Positions 1 through 6,058 of a stretch of 7,818 nucleotides of DNA are shown one piece after another. The notes under the pieces were generated by a model. It was not told where the DNA came from, ran no database searches, and worked only from the letters and a program-made list of their open reading frames with translations. The position numbers and the translations under genes were made by a program. This DNA is from an uncultured Clostridia bacterium (lineage in GTDB: Bacteria > Bacillota > Clostridia > Christensenellales > Aristaeellaceae): the NCBI GenBank assembly GCA_947600345.1, contig CANQGC010000129.1:1-7818 (forward strand), in the 5' to 3' direction. Within the stretch, counting starts at the first letter, position 1. Each line of letters begins with the position of its first letter.

Positions 1-2
1 AC

Positions 3-833
3 CTGGAGGGCTTCGGCTACGAGAGCTGGGGCATGCACTGCGGCTCGCCCAAGGGCTACTCCCGGGGCATCGGCTATCCCCAGCTGGGCTTCGACCACGT
101 GCTGCTCGGCCCGGACATGTTCGTCCGCCACTCCGCCTACGGCAACCGTGACTGGCTGGACTGGGACAACTATCAGGACCTGATCGACCAGTACGAGGCG
201 GGCGGCGAAGGTCCGCGCTTCCTGTACCTGCTGACCTACCAGAACCACGGCGGCTACGAGCAGAACGATGCCGAACTGGACACCGTGCACAGCCGCACCG
301 ACTTCGGCGAGCTCACCGACGACGTGGACGAGTACATTACCAGCGTCTCCATGTCCGCCGAGGCCTTCCGGCAGCTCGCGGACTACTTCGCCGAGTCCGA
401 GCGCCCGGTGATCGTCTGCATGGTGGGCGACCACGCGCCGTCGTTCATCAACGAGCTTCCCGCCCGGAGCGAAACCGGCTCGGAGGCGGAGGTGGAGCGG
501 AACAAGCGCAGGGTGCCCTACGTGCTCTGGTCGAACTTCGGCGCGGAGCTGCCGGACGCCGGGCAGGCTGCCATGGTGGACCTCGGGCCGATGGTGCTGG
601 AGGCGGCGGGCCTGCCGCTCTCGCCCTACTATCGGGCCGTGCTGGACGCCCAGGCCGCCGATCCGGTTCGCCTCCCCGACGGCGAATTCGTCGACGCGGC
701 GGGCAACGCGGGAAGCTTTGATCCCGGGGACGCCGCCCAGGAGGCGCTGAAGCGCTACTACTATATGGAGTACAATTCCCTGGCCGGCGGCGAGGACTAC
801 CGACCGGAGCTATTCCGGGCGGCGGTGGAGTGA
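3..833 (+). CDS. LtaS-like sulfatase/alkaline phosphatase superfamily protein, C-terminal part
   Basis: The gene begins before the window; the open frame runs from base 3 to the TGA at 831-833, giving 276 residues. It resembles the extracellular catalytic domain of lipoteichoic acid synthase and related phosphoglycerol transferases, which are membrane-anchored metal enzymes acting outside the cell. Visible signatures are YQNHGGY (codons 237-257), matching the QNH(G/Y)P segment with the substrate-site histidine, and MVGDHAPSF, whose Asp-His pair (429-434) corresponds to the metal-binding DH of LtaS and sulfatases. The later segment PYVLWSNFG is also typical. The N-terminal membrane helices and the catalytic threonine lie outside the window. 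The C-terminus is complete and followed at once by an intrinsic terminator. The exact substrate (teichoic acid glycerol phosphate or another glycan or lipid) cannot be told from this part, so no gene symbol is given. Confidence 0.88.
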   Translation: MEGFGYESWGMHCGSPKGYSRGIGYPQLGFDHVLLGPDMFVRHSAYGNRDWLDWDNYQDLIDQYEAGGEGPRFLYLLTYQNHGGYEQNDAELDTVHSRTDFGELTDDVDEYITSVSMSAEAFRQLADYFAESERPVIVCMVGDHAPSFINELPARSETGSEAEVERNKRRVPYVLWSNFGAELPDAGQAAMVDLGPMVLEAAGLPLSPYYRAVLDAQAADPVRLPDGEFVDAAGNAGSFDPGDAAQEALKRYYYMEYNSLAGGEDYRPELFRAAVE

Positions 834-847
834 GCCAGCCGCCCGAC

Positions 848-879
848 ATTCTCCCCGCGCTGCGGGGAGAATTCTTTTT
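848..879 (+). terminator. Intrinsic terminator of the LtaS-like gene
   Basis: A perfect 11-bp stem (848-858 with 862-872) with a GCT loop is followed by TCTTTTT. It starts 14 bases after the stop codon. The stem is very GC-rich in its middle (CTCCCCGC). The end of the T tract overlaps the proposed -35 box of the next transcription unit. Confidence 0.93.
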
Positions 880-906
880 GGAGAAATCGCGATTTGGCGT
901 TACAAT
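878..906 (+). promoter_or_regulatory. Candidate promoter of the sigma/anti-sigma unit
   Basis: A weak -35 box TTGGAG (878-883) and a good -10 box TACAAT (901-906) are separated by 17 bp. The spacer contains a perfect 12-bp palindrome, AAATCGCGATTT (884-895), which could be an operator. The site lies between the preceding terminator and the sigma factor start at 949, so the predicted 5' leader is about 35 nt. It matches the housekeeping sigma pattern. No clear ECF-type AAC-N16-CGT promoter was seen, so autoregulation by the encoded sigma factor is not evident. Confidence 0.5.
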
Positions 907-948
907 TCCAAGCCCCGCGGCGTATTTCGGGTGAAGGGGGTGAGAGCG

Positions 949-1452
949 GTGCAAAAACGTTCGACGCGCGCGAACGACTGGACGCGGCTTGCGTTGGAGA
1001 GCTACCTGGACACGGTCTACCGGCTGGCCTTCGCCCGCACCCGCTCGAAGCAGGACGCCGAGGACGTGGCGCAGGAGGTCATGCTGAAGCTCTGCCGCCA
1101 CGCTGGGGAGATCGAGAGCGAAGCGCACCTGAAGCACTGGCTGATTCGCGTGACGGTGAACGAGTGCGCGAGCCTGTTCCGAAGCCCCTGGCGGCGCAGG
1201 ACGCAGCCGCTGGACGAGAGCTGGCTCGCGGCCCAGCCGGACGCGCCCGAGTCCGACGACCGCCTGGATGCCGCCCTGGAAGCGCTGAATCCGGATCAGC
1301 GCGCGGCGATCCACCTCTTTTACTACGAGGACATGTCCGCCGAGGAAATCGCAGGTGCCCTGGGCATTCGCCCCGCCACCGTGCGGGAGCGACTGAGCCG
1401 GGCGCGCAGGAAGCTCAGGAAACTGCTCGACGAAGGGGAGGAGAGACCGTGA
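949..1452 (+). CDS. RNA polymerase sigma-70 family (ECF-like) sigma factor
   Basis: This encodes a 167-residue alternative sigma factor that would direct RNA polymerase core to a small regulon. The GTG at 949 is preferred because AAGGGGGTGA (933-942) sits 6 bases upstream as a near-perfect ribosome binding site; the in-frame GTG at 931 lies before that site. Sigma region 2 covers about residues 15-80 (YLDTVYRLAFARTRSKQDAE, then HWLIRVTVNECAS, matching the region 2 core and the -10 recognition helix). Region 4 covers about 110-162 (LNPDQRAAIHLFYYEDMSAE followed by the helix-turn-helix GALGIRPATVRERLSRARRK). The linker is short and no region 1 or 3 is present, as in ECF sigmas. The stop TGA overlaps the GTG of the next gene (GTGA), so the two are translationally coupled. 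The partner is probably its anti-sigma regulator. Confidence 0.94.
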   Translation: MQKRSTRANDWTRLALESYLDTVYRLAFARTRSKQDAEDVAQEVMLKLCRHAGEIESEAHLKHWLIRVTVNECASLFRSPWRRRTQPLDESWLAAQPDAPESDDRLDAALEALNPDQRAAIHLFYYEDMSAEEIAGALGIRPATVRERLSRARRKLRKLLDEGEERP

Positions 1453-2969
1453 AGTTAAAGGATGCGTACCGGCGCAGGTTCGACGCCGTACAGCCCGACC
1501 CCAACCTTCGCCGAAGGATCGAGGAGAGGATGGAAGCGGAAATGCGCAATGAGAATCATGAAAAGCGGCGCGCGCCGCTGCGGATGAGCCGCAGGCTGGC
1601 CGTCGCGCTGGCGGCGGCGCTGATATTGGCGCTGACGGCCACGGCGGTAGCCGTGGTGCGGGGAAATTTGCTCCGAACGAAGCTGGAGGAGCAGGGCGAC
1701 GAGACCATCGCCGCCCAGGTGCAGGACGTGCACGTGGCGGACGCCGGGGACGGCTTCGGCTTCACCGTGGACGAGGTGGTGTGGGAGGACGACCAGATCT
1801 ACGTCTCCTTCGCGGTGTCCGTGCCGGACGACGGCGAGAGCTACCTGTACGGCATCTACGTGCCCGAGCTCAACGGGCGGCGGATGGACTTCGGCGCGGA
1901 TGGCTACCTGGATGAAATGTTTTGGGAGAATTCCATCGCCTATCCCATCGGCGGGAAGTTCGAAGCCGCCACCTCCGGGATGCTGAAGGAATTGCACGCC
2001 GATCCCGCGCTGAAGGAGCGCACGGACAACGCGCTGCGCCTGCGGGTGGCGTTCTTCCGCGCGAATCGCCCCATCGAGGGTGTGGCGGACTGGGACGCCT
2101 ATGTTGCCAAGACGGGTTGGGTGGACGGCTCAAACAAGCCCATGCGGCTGCCCAATTCAGATGTGCTCTACTATCAGGAGGACGACGCGCAGCCGAGCGT
2201 GATTCTGAGCGACCTTCCCGAGGTGGCGGCGCTGTTCCCGGAGTTCTCGGAGTACGGCATAGAGGTTACGCCGGAGTTCAACGAGTCGTCCGTTCCCCCC
2301 GAGCTGGCGTTTACCGCCGAGGACATCGCCTCCACGGGCCTGGTTGAGCTCGTCGCCGAGCGCGAGCTCACCGTCCCGCTGGATTCCTCCGGGGCGCAAG
2401 ACACCGTCTACAACGACTTGGTGCAGCATGAATATCCGATGGACGGCTACACCGTGGTGATCACCGACTTCCACCTGACGCACTTCGTCGCGAAGTACAA
2501 GGGCTACATCCGCAAGGACGGCGATCTGATCGTCCGCCGCGATGAGCACAGGGGCTACATCCGCAAGGACGGCGACGGCAACCTGATCATCTGCGACGAT
2601 GAAGCGTCCGGCGATCCGCTGGAGGACGAGCCCATCGCGCGCTACTACGAGCTGCTGCGCCCGGACGGAAGCCCGCTGGCGGGGGAGGAGGATTTCACCA
2701 TGTACGGCCGCGACCTCACCAGCGACGAGGAGGATAGGGAGATCATCGCCATCGACGGCGAGCTGCGAGGCGTCATCCCGCTGGACGACCTGCCGCAGCT
2801 GCTGCTGGCGCCGGTGGAGTACGAGACAGCGGAGGACGGCGAAATCCTCTCAAAGAATTACCTGCTGGACGAGGCCCTGACTCTCGAGCCCATCCACAAC
2901 CCCGACAAGCCCGAACCCACCGATGAGCCCGACTACGGCGCGGCGGAGGGGGACGATCTGTCAAGTTAG
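1449..2969 (+). CDS. Single-pass membrane protein, probable DUF4179-like anti-sigma factor
   Basis: This encodes 506 residues starting at the GTG inside the GTGA overlap with the sigma gene. The ribosome binding site AGGGGAGGAG lies in the end of that gene. The frame stays open upstream to 894, but that stretch is a shadow of the sigma gene. Residues 1-49 are charged and presumably cytoplasmic, with an Arg/Glu-rich helix (LRRRIEERMEAEMRNE) that could bind the sigma factor. Residues 50-70 form one transmembrane helix (LAVALAAALILALTATAVAV). The remaining 430 or so residues are acidic and presumably outside the cell, with a region after the helix resembling DUF4179 proteins paired with clostridial sigma factors. 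No zinc-binding HxxxCxxC anti-sigma motif is present. Residues 351-386 contain an in-frame duplication with GYIRKDGD twice. The C-terminus is Pro/Asp/Glu-rich. The anti-sigma role is inferred from context and topology. Confidence 0.82.
   Translation: MKLKDAYRRRFDAVQPDPNLRRRIEERMEAEMRNENHEKRRAPLRMSRRLAVALAAALILALTATAVAVVRGNLLRTKLEEQGDETIAAQVQDVHVADAGDGFGFTVDEVVWEDDQIYVSFAVSVPDDGESYLYGIYVPELNGRRMDFGADGYLDEMFWENSIAYPIGGKFEAATSGMLKELHADPALKERTDNALRLRVAFFRANRPIEGVADWDAYVAKTGWVDGSNKPMRLPNSDVLYYQEDDAQPSVILSDLPEVAALFPEFSEYGIEVTPEFNESSVPPELAFTAEDIASTGLVELVAERELTVPLDSSGAQDTVYNDLVQHEYPMDGYTVVITDFHLTHFVAKYKGYIRKDGDLIVRRDEHRGYIRKDGDGNLIICDDEASGDPLEDEPIARYYELLRPDGSPLAGEEDFTMYGRDLTSDEEDREIIAIDGELRGVIPLDDLPQLLLAPVEYETAEDGEILSKNYLLDEALTLEPIHNPDKPEPTDEPDYGAAEGDDLSS
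2499..2606 (+). repeat. In-frame tandem duplication inside the anti-sigma gene
   Basis: The 24-bp sequence at 2501-2524 recurs exactly at 2552-2575, an offset of 51 bp (17 codons). It encodes GYIRKDGD in both copies. The flanking parts are similar but diverged: KGYIRKDGDLIVRRDEH (residues 351-367), then RGYIRKDGDGNLIICDDEA (368-386). The second copy has two extra codons. The reading frame is kept. This looks like a recent local duplication in an extracytoplasmic beta-rich segment. Confidence 0.9.
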
Positions 2970-2986
2970 GATGCCCAGGAGAAGCG

Positions 2987-3026
2987 AAGCCCCCGGCGGA
3001 TGAATGGTTCGTCGGGGTTGGCTTTT
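2987..3026 (+). terminator. Imperfect intrinsic terminator after the anti-sigma gene
   Basis: AAGCC (2987-2991) pairs with GGCTT (3020-3024). CCCGGCG (2992-2998) pairs with CGTCGGG (3010-3016) through one G-T pair, leaving a 3-base bulge and an 11-base loop. A TTTT run (3023-3026) ends the structure. It lies 18 bases after the anti-sigma stop and before the proposed antitoxin start. The bulge and short T run suggest partial read-through. Confidence 0.5.
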
Positions 3027-3041
3027 GCCGGGATTGGGGAT

Positions 3042-3278
3042 ATGCTGTCGATGGAAGGGGAGGGGATGGAGTTGGAAGTCGCGCTGGTGCGGGAGTTTGC
3101 CGGGCGGCGCGGGTTGAGCGTGGAGGATTTCATAAGGAGCGTCGTTTCGGATAAGATCGAGGATGAGCTTGATATTCAGGCTTACGATCGCGCGAAGGCG
3201 GAGTTTGAGGCGAATCCGGTGACGTACAATCATGCGGAGATCGGAAGGATGCTTGGGTTGGAAGGGGACGAGAGTTAG
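3042..3278 (+). CDS. RelB/DUF6290-like antitoxin, apparently orphan
   Basis: This encodes 78 residues resembling RelB-family (DUF6290) antitoxins, small ribbon-helix-helix proteins that bind DNA and neutralise a RelE-type toxin. The resemblance rests on the middle and C-terminal part: a helix LVREFAGRRGLSVEDFIRS, then VSDKIEDELDIQAYDRAKAE and EANPVTYNHAEIGRMLGL, which follow the family pattern closely. The start is uncertain: ATGs occur at 3000, 3042, 3051 and 3066. The first lies inside the terminator hairpin and lacks a nearby ribosome binding site, so 3042 is chosen. The N-terminal strand (LSMEGEGMELEVAL) is acidic and lacks the usual basic S-I-R-L type residues, so DNA binding may be lost or altered. 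No toxin gene follows; the stop is 10 bases before a perfect hairpin. It may be a solitary or decaying antitoxin. Confidence 0.62.
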   Translation: MLSMEGEGMELEVALVREFAGRRGLSVEDFIRSVVSDKIEDELDIQAYDRAKAEFEANPVTYNHAEIGRMLGLEGDES

Positions 3279-3584
3279 TGGCGGACTCTTTTGGCGGAGG
3301 GGGAATCCCCGGTGGGGATTCCCCCTCCGCCAAAAAATCGCCGCTGGCGGCCCGCGGTATGGCTACGGTGGAGCGTTGGTGCGATTTACCGCAGCATTGG
3401 ATTGCTGCCGCGGGCCGCCTGTGGGCGCTGCCTTTATCCGCAAACCGCAGCCACCTGCAAAGCGCAGCCGCCTGGGGTTACGCTGGGCGCTGCCCAGACC
3501 TGCTCAAGGGACTCTGTCCCTTGAGAATTCCTGCCAAGGAACCTGAGGTTCCTTGGATTCTCCCTTCTGCTGCCGCCTGCTGCC
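3279..3584. repeat. Gene-free, hairpin-rich composite element between relB-like gene and pyrH
   Basis: This 306-bp stretch has open frames on both strands but none with a ribosome binding site or recognisable protein. Instead it holds successive inverted repeats: 3289-3310/3314-3335 (22 bp); 3346-3357/3408-3419 (12 bp) enclosing 3392-3396/3403-3407; 3483-3488/3492-3497; 3503-3512/3516-3525; and 3534-3543/3547-3556 inside 3523-3528/3557-3562. Most have 3-base loops. Direct repeats are TGGGCGCTGCC (3422-3432, 3484-3494), CGCAGCC(A/G)CCTG (3446-3457, 3463-3474) and CTGCTGCC (3567-3574, 3577-3584). It resembles extragenic palindromic repeat clusters in high-GC clostridial genomes, although copies elsewhere cannot be tested here. 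No transposase, terminal repeats or target-site duplication were identified. Confidence 0.75.
3289..3335. repeat. Perfect 22-bp inverted repeat with GGT loop
   Basis: The left arm (3289-3310) starts TTTTGGCGGAGGGGG and ends AATCCCC. The right arm (3314-3335) is its exact reverse complement. The T run is on the 5' side and the A run on the 3' side whichever strand is read, so there is no U tract after the stem and it is not a standard intrinsic terminator. It begins 10 bases after the antitoxin stop. Confidence 0.95.
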
Positions 3585-4307
3585 CTAGGCGTGCACCACA
3601 GTTCCGAGCTTCTCGTCCTTCGCGACGCGCAGCACGTTATTCAGGTCGTCCATGTTGAACACGCGGATCTCGGGCACGCCCTGCTCCTTGCAGAGCTGGA
3701 AGGCGGAGATGTCCATCACCTTCAGGCCGCGCTCGATCACTTCGTCGTAGGTGGCCTCGGCGATGAACTGGGCGTTCGGGTTCTTGCGGGGGTCGGAGTC
3801 GTACACGCCGTCCACCGTCGTGCCCTTGAACACCGCGTCGGCCTTGAGCTCTGCCGCGCGCAGCGCCGCGCCGGTGTCGGTGGTGAAGAAGGGGTTGCCC
3901 GTGCCGCCCGCCAGCAGCACCACCGCGCCGCCCTCCATGCTGGCGATGGCCCGGTCGGCCCGGTAGAGCTCGGCGAAGCGAGTCATCTCCTGGGCGGTGT
4001 AGACCACGGCCCTGTGGCCGGCGCGCTGGATGGCCTCCTGCACGGCCAGCGCGTTGATGACGGTGGCGAGCATGCCCATCTGGTCGGCCTGCACCGGGTC
4101 CATGGCGTCGGTGAAGCGGCCGCGCCAGATGTTGCCGCCGCCCATGACCACGCCCACCTGGACGCCGAGCTTGGTCAGCTCGATGATCGCCGCCGCCGCC
4201 CGGTCCACCCGCGCGGGGTCGAAGGTCACGCTTCCGCTGTGCCCGGCCTCAATCCTCTCCGGCGCCAGCGTCTCCCCGCTGAGCTTCAGTATAATGCGCT
4301 TGTACAT
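3585..4307 (-). CDS. pyrH: UMP kinase
   Basis: This encodes 240 residues, the usual size for bacterial UMP kinase, a cytoplasmic hexamer of the amino acid kinase family that phosphorylates UMP to UDP using ATP in pyrimidine nucleotide synthesis. Signatures in order: KLSGE at residues 8-12 (phosphate binding), GGGN at 56-59 with NIWRG, DQMGMLAT at 75-82 (UMP site and GTP-effector region), and GGTGNPFFTTDT at 134-145, followed by FKGTTVDGVYDSDP near the ATP site. The ATG at 4307 follows AAGGAGAGG with 6-7 bases of spacing. It is the third gene of the rpsB-tsf-pyrH operon, 57 bases after tsf, with an intrinsic terminator in that gap. The usual fourth gene, frr, does not follow; the TAG stop abuts the hairpin-rich element. 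Confidence 0.98.
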   Translation of the reverse strand: MYKRIILKLSGETLAPERIEAGHSGSVTFDPARVDRAAAAIIELTKLGVQVGVVMGGGNIWRGRFTDAMDPVQADQMGMLATVINALAVQEAIQRAGHRAVVYTAQEMTRFAELYRADRAIASMEGGAVVLLAGGTGNPFFTTDTGAALRAAELKADAVFKGTTVDGVYDSDPRKNPNAQFIAEATYDEVIERGLKVMDISAFQLCKEQGVPEIRVFNMDDLNNVLRVAKDEKLGTVVHA

Positions 4308-4324
4308 GATCCCTCTCCTTACTG

Positions 4325-4353
4325 AAAAAGGGGACGTTTGAAAACGTCCCCTT
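4325..4353 (-). terminator. Intrinsic terminator or attenuator between tsf and pyrH
   Basis: Read on the minus strand, AAGGGGACGTT (4353-4343) pairs perfectly with AACGTCCCCTT (4338-4328) across a TTCA tetraloop, and the transcript continues with a run of five T (4329-4325). The pyrH ribosome binding site (AAGGAG, 4320-4315) starts a few bases further on. The hairpin therefore sits inside the operon and should reduce the transcription entering pyrH. No second promoter for pyrH was seen in the remaining gap. Confidence 0.85.
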
Positions 4354-4364
4354 CGTATTCGGGA

Positions 4365-5285
4365 TTAACCCTTCATTTTAGTTTGTTCGGCAACTTCCGC
4401 GGCCAGGTCGTTGACCTTCTTCTCCAGGCCGTCGCCCATCTTGTAGCGGGTGAAGGCGAGGATCTTCGTGCCGGGGGCCTTCTTCTGGATCATCTTCTCG
4501 ACGGTCAGGTCGCTGTCCTTGACGAAGATCTGCTCCATCAGGCAGACCTCCTGGTAGAACTTGTTGATGCGGCCCTGGACCATCTTCTCGATGATCTTCT
4601 CGGGCTTGCCCTCGTTGCGGGCCTGAGCGATCAGGATCTCCTTCTCGTGCTCCAGGTGATCGGCGCGAACCTGGTCGCGGGTCACGTACTCGGGAGCGAC
4701 GGGGGAGGCGGCCGCGATCTGCAGCGCCACGTCGTGCAGCACTTCCTTCACGGTGTCGGTCTTCTCGCCCTGGGCCAGCACCAGCACGCCCACCTTGCCG
4801 CCCATGTGGATGTAGGAATCCACGATGCCCTCGCTGCCGTCGTAGCGGGCGAAGCGGCGCACGGTGATCTTCTCGCCGATCTTGGCGGTCTTCTCGGTGA
4901 TCAGGGCGGACACGGTCATGTCCAGGCCCTTGGCGGTGCAGTTGAGCAGCGCGTCCACGTCGGACGGGTTCTCGGCCATGATGGTCTTGGCGATGGTCTG
5001 CACCATCTCCTTGAACTCGGGGGTGTTGGCGACGAAGTCGGTCTCGCAGTTGACCTCGACCAGCGCGCCGCTGCCGCACTTGTCGCAGATGAACGCGCCC
5101 ACGACGCCCTCGGCCGCGATGCGGCTCTGCTTCTTCGCGGCGGCCGCCAGGCCCTTCTCGCGCAGGTAGTCGATCGCCTTGTCCATGTCGCCGTCGGAAG
5201 CCGCCAGCGCCTTCTTGCAGTCCATCATGCCGGCGCCCGTGCGGCCGCGCAGCTCCATAACGATCTTTGCGGAAATCTCAGCCAT
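4365..5285 (-). CDS. tsf: Translation elongation factor Ts
   Basis: This encodes 306 residues, normal for EF-Ts, the cytoplasmic nucleotide exchange factor that releases GDP from EF-Tu. The ATG at 5285 gives MAEISAKIVMELRGRTGAGM and follows GGAGG with an 8-base gap; an upstream in-frame TTG at 5300 overlaps that binding site and is rejected. The N-terminal UBA-like domain (1-50) contains the RTGAGMMDCKKAL signature at 15-27. The core begins with VEVNCETDFVAN (76-87), whose TDFVAN contacts EF-Tu. A second signature near the C-terminus is FYQEVCLMEQIFVKDSDLTV. Residues 67, 70 and 80 are cysteines (CDKC, then C80), an unusual cluster here. It lies 35 bases after rpsB and is expressed with it. 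Confidence 0.98.
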   Translation of the reverse strand: MAEISAKIVMELRGRTGAGMMDCKKALAASDGDMDKAIDYLREKGLAAAAKKQSRIAAEGVVGAFICDKCGSGALVEVNCETDFVANTPEFKEMVQTIAKTIMAENPSDVDALLNCTAKGLDMTVSALITEKTAKIGEKITVRRFARYDGSEGIVDSYIHMGGKVGVLVLAQGEKTDTVKEVLHDVALQIAAASPVAPEYVTRDQVRADHLEHEKEILIAQARNEGKPEKIIEKMVQGRINKFYQEVCLMEQIFVKDSDLTVEKMIQKKAPGTKILAFTRYKMGDGLEKKVNDLAAEVAEQTKMKG

Positions 5286-5320
5286 GGTTATCTCCTCCAA
5301 ATCGGATATTCTTCAAATGA

Positions 5321-6058
5321 TTATTCAGCGGCCTGAGCCTCGGGAGCGGGAGCTGCCTCGGCGTCCTCGGTCTGCTCGCCCTGCTTGCCCTCGAGCACGG
5401 CGTCGGCCAGCTTGCCGGCGATCAGCTTGACCGCGCGGATGGCGTCGTCGTTGCCGGGGATCACGTAGTCGATCTCGTCCGGATCGCAGTTGGTGTCGAC
5501 GATAGCCACGATCGGGATGCCCAGGATGCGGGCCTCCTGCACGGCGATGCGCTCCTTGCGCGGGTCGACGATGAACAGCGCGCCGGGGAGCTTCTTCATC
5601 TCGCGGATGCCGCCCAGGTTCTTGAGCAGCTTGTCGCGCTCGGCGCACAGCTTGATGACTTCCTTCTTGGGCAGCACCTCAAACTGGCCGTCCTTCTCCA
5701 TCTTGTCGATCTCGTTGAGCTTCTTGATGCGGGTCTGGATGGTGCGGAAGTTGGTCAGCGTGCCGCCCAGCCAGCGGTTGTTGACGAAGTACATGCCGCA
5801 CCTCTTCGCCTCGGCCTCGATGGACTCCTGGGCCTGCTTCTTCGTGCCGACGAACAGCAGGGACTTGCCCTCCAGCGCCAGGTCGCGAACGAACATGTAG
5901 GCCTCGTCGATCTTGCGGACGGTCTTCTGCAGGTCGATGATGTAGATGCCGTTGCGCTCGGTGAAGATGTACGGAGCCATCTTCGGGTTCCAGCGGCGGG
6001 TCTGGTGGCCGAAGTGCACGCCGGCCTCCAGCAGCTGCTTCATGGAAATAACTGCCAT
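5321..6058 (-). CDS. rpsB: 30S ribosomal protein S2
   Basis: This encodes 245 residues, usual for bacterial S2, a small-subunit protein on the solvent side of the 30S neck. Signatures are MKQLLEAGVHFGHQTRRWNP at residues 6-25, NGIYIIDLQKT, FVGTKKQAQE, the VNNRWLGGTLTNF segment, and PGALFIVDPRKE followed by GIPIVAIVDTNCDPDEIDY. The last 25 or so residues are an Ala/Glu/Pro-rich acidic tail, common in Bacillota. The ATG at 6058 has GAAGGAGG with an 8-base gap. It is the first gene of the operon and has a long leader with three hairpins, consistent with translational or transcriptional feedback, although this is not proven. Confidence 0.98.
   Translation of the reverse strand: MAVISMKQLLEAGVHFGHQTRRWNPKMAPYIFTERNGIYIIDLQKTVRKIDEAYMFVRDLALEGKSLLFVGTKKQAQESIEAEAKRCGMYFVNNRWLGGTLTNFRTIQTRIKKLNEIDKMEKDGQFEVLPKKEVIKLCAERDKLLKNLGGIREMKKLPGALFIVDPRKERIAVQEARILGIPIVAIVDTNCDPDEIDYVIPGNDDAIRAVKLIAGKLADAVLEGKQGEQTEDAEAAPAPEAQAAE

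Noticed and set aside
448..1314. Minus-strand open frame of 288 residues
   Set aside because: It is antisense to the LtaS-like and sigma genes, crosses a terminator, and its product is Arg/Pro-rich, as expected of a GC-rich shadow frame.
894..1448. Long N-terminal extension of the anti-sigma frame, giving 691 residues
   Set aside because: It runs in another frame over the clear sigma factor gene and reads as Arg/Pro/Gly-rich low-complexity sequence. The GTG in the GTGA overlap with a good ribosome binding site is the real start.
3289..3335. Intrinsic terminator for the antitoxin or pyrH
   Set aside because: On neither strand does a T run follow the stem; the T run comes before it.
3279..3584. 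CRISPR array or insertion sequence
   Set aside because: The repeats differ from each other, spacing is irregular, and there is no transposase, paired terminal repeat or target duplication.
3232..3658. Three overlapping plus-strand open frames across the hairpin element
   Set aside because: They lack ribosome binding sites, overlap each other, run through perfect inverted repeats, and one enters pyrH antisense. The apparent coding is a by-product of the repeats.
3591..5336. Long plus-strand frames opposite pyrH and tsf (244 and 332 residues)
   Set aside because: They are antisense to highly conserved genes, and their His/Leu/Val/Gly-rich composition is typical of shadows of GC-rich codons.
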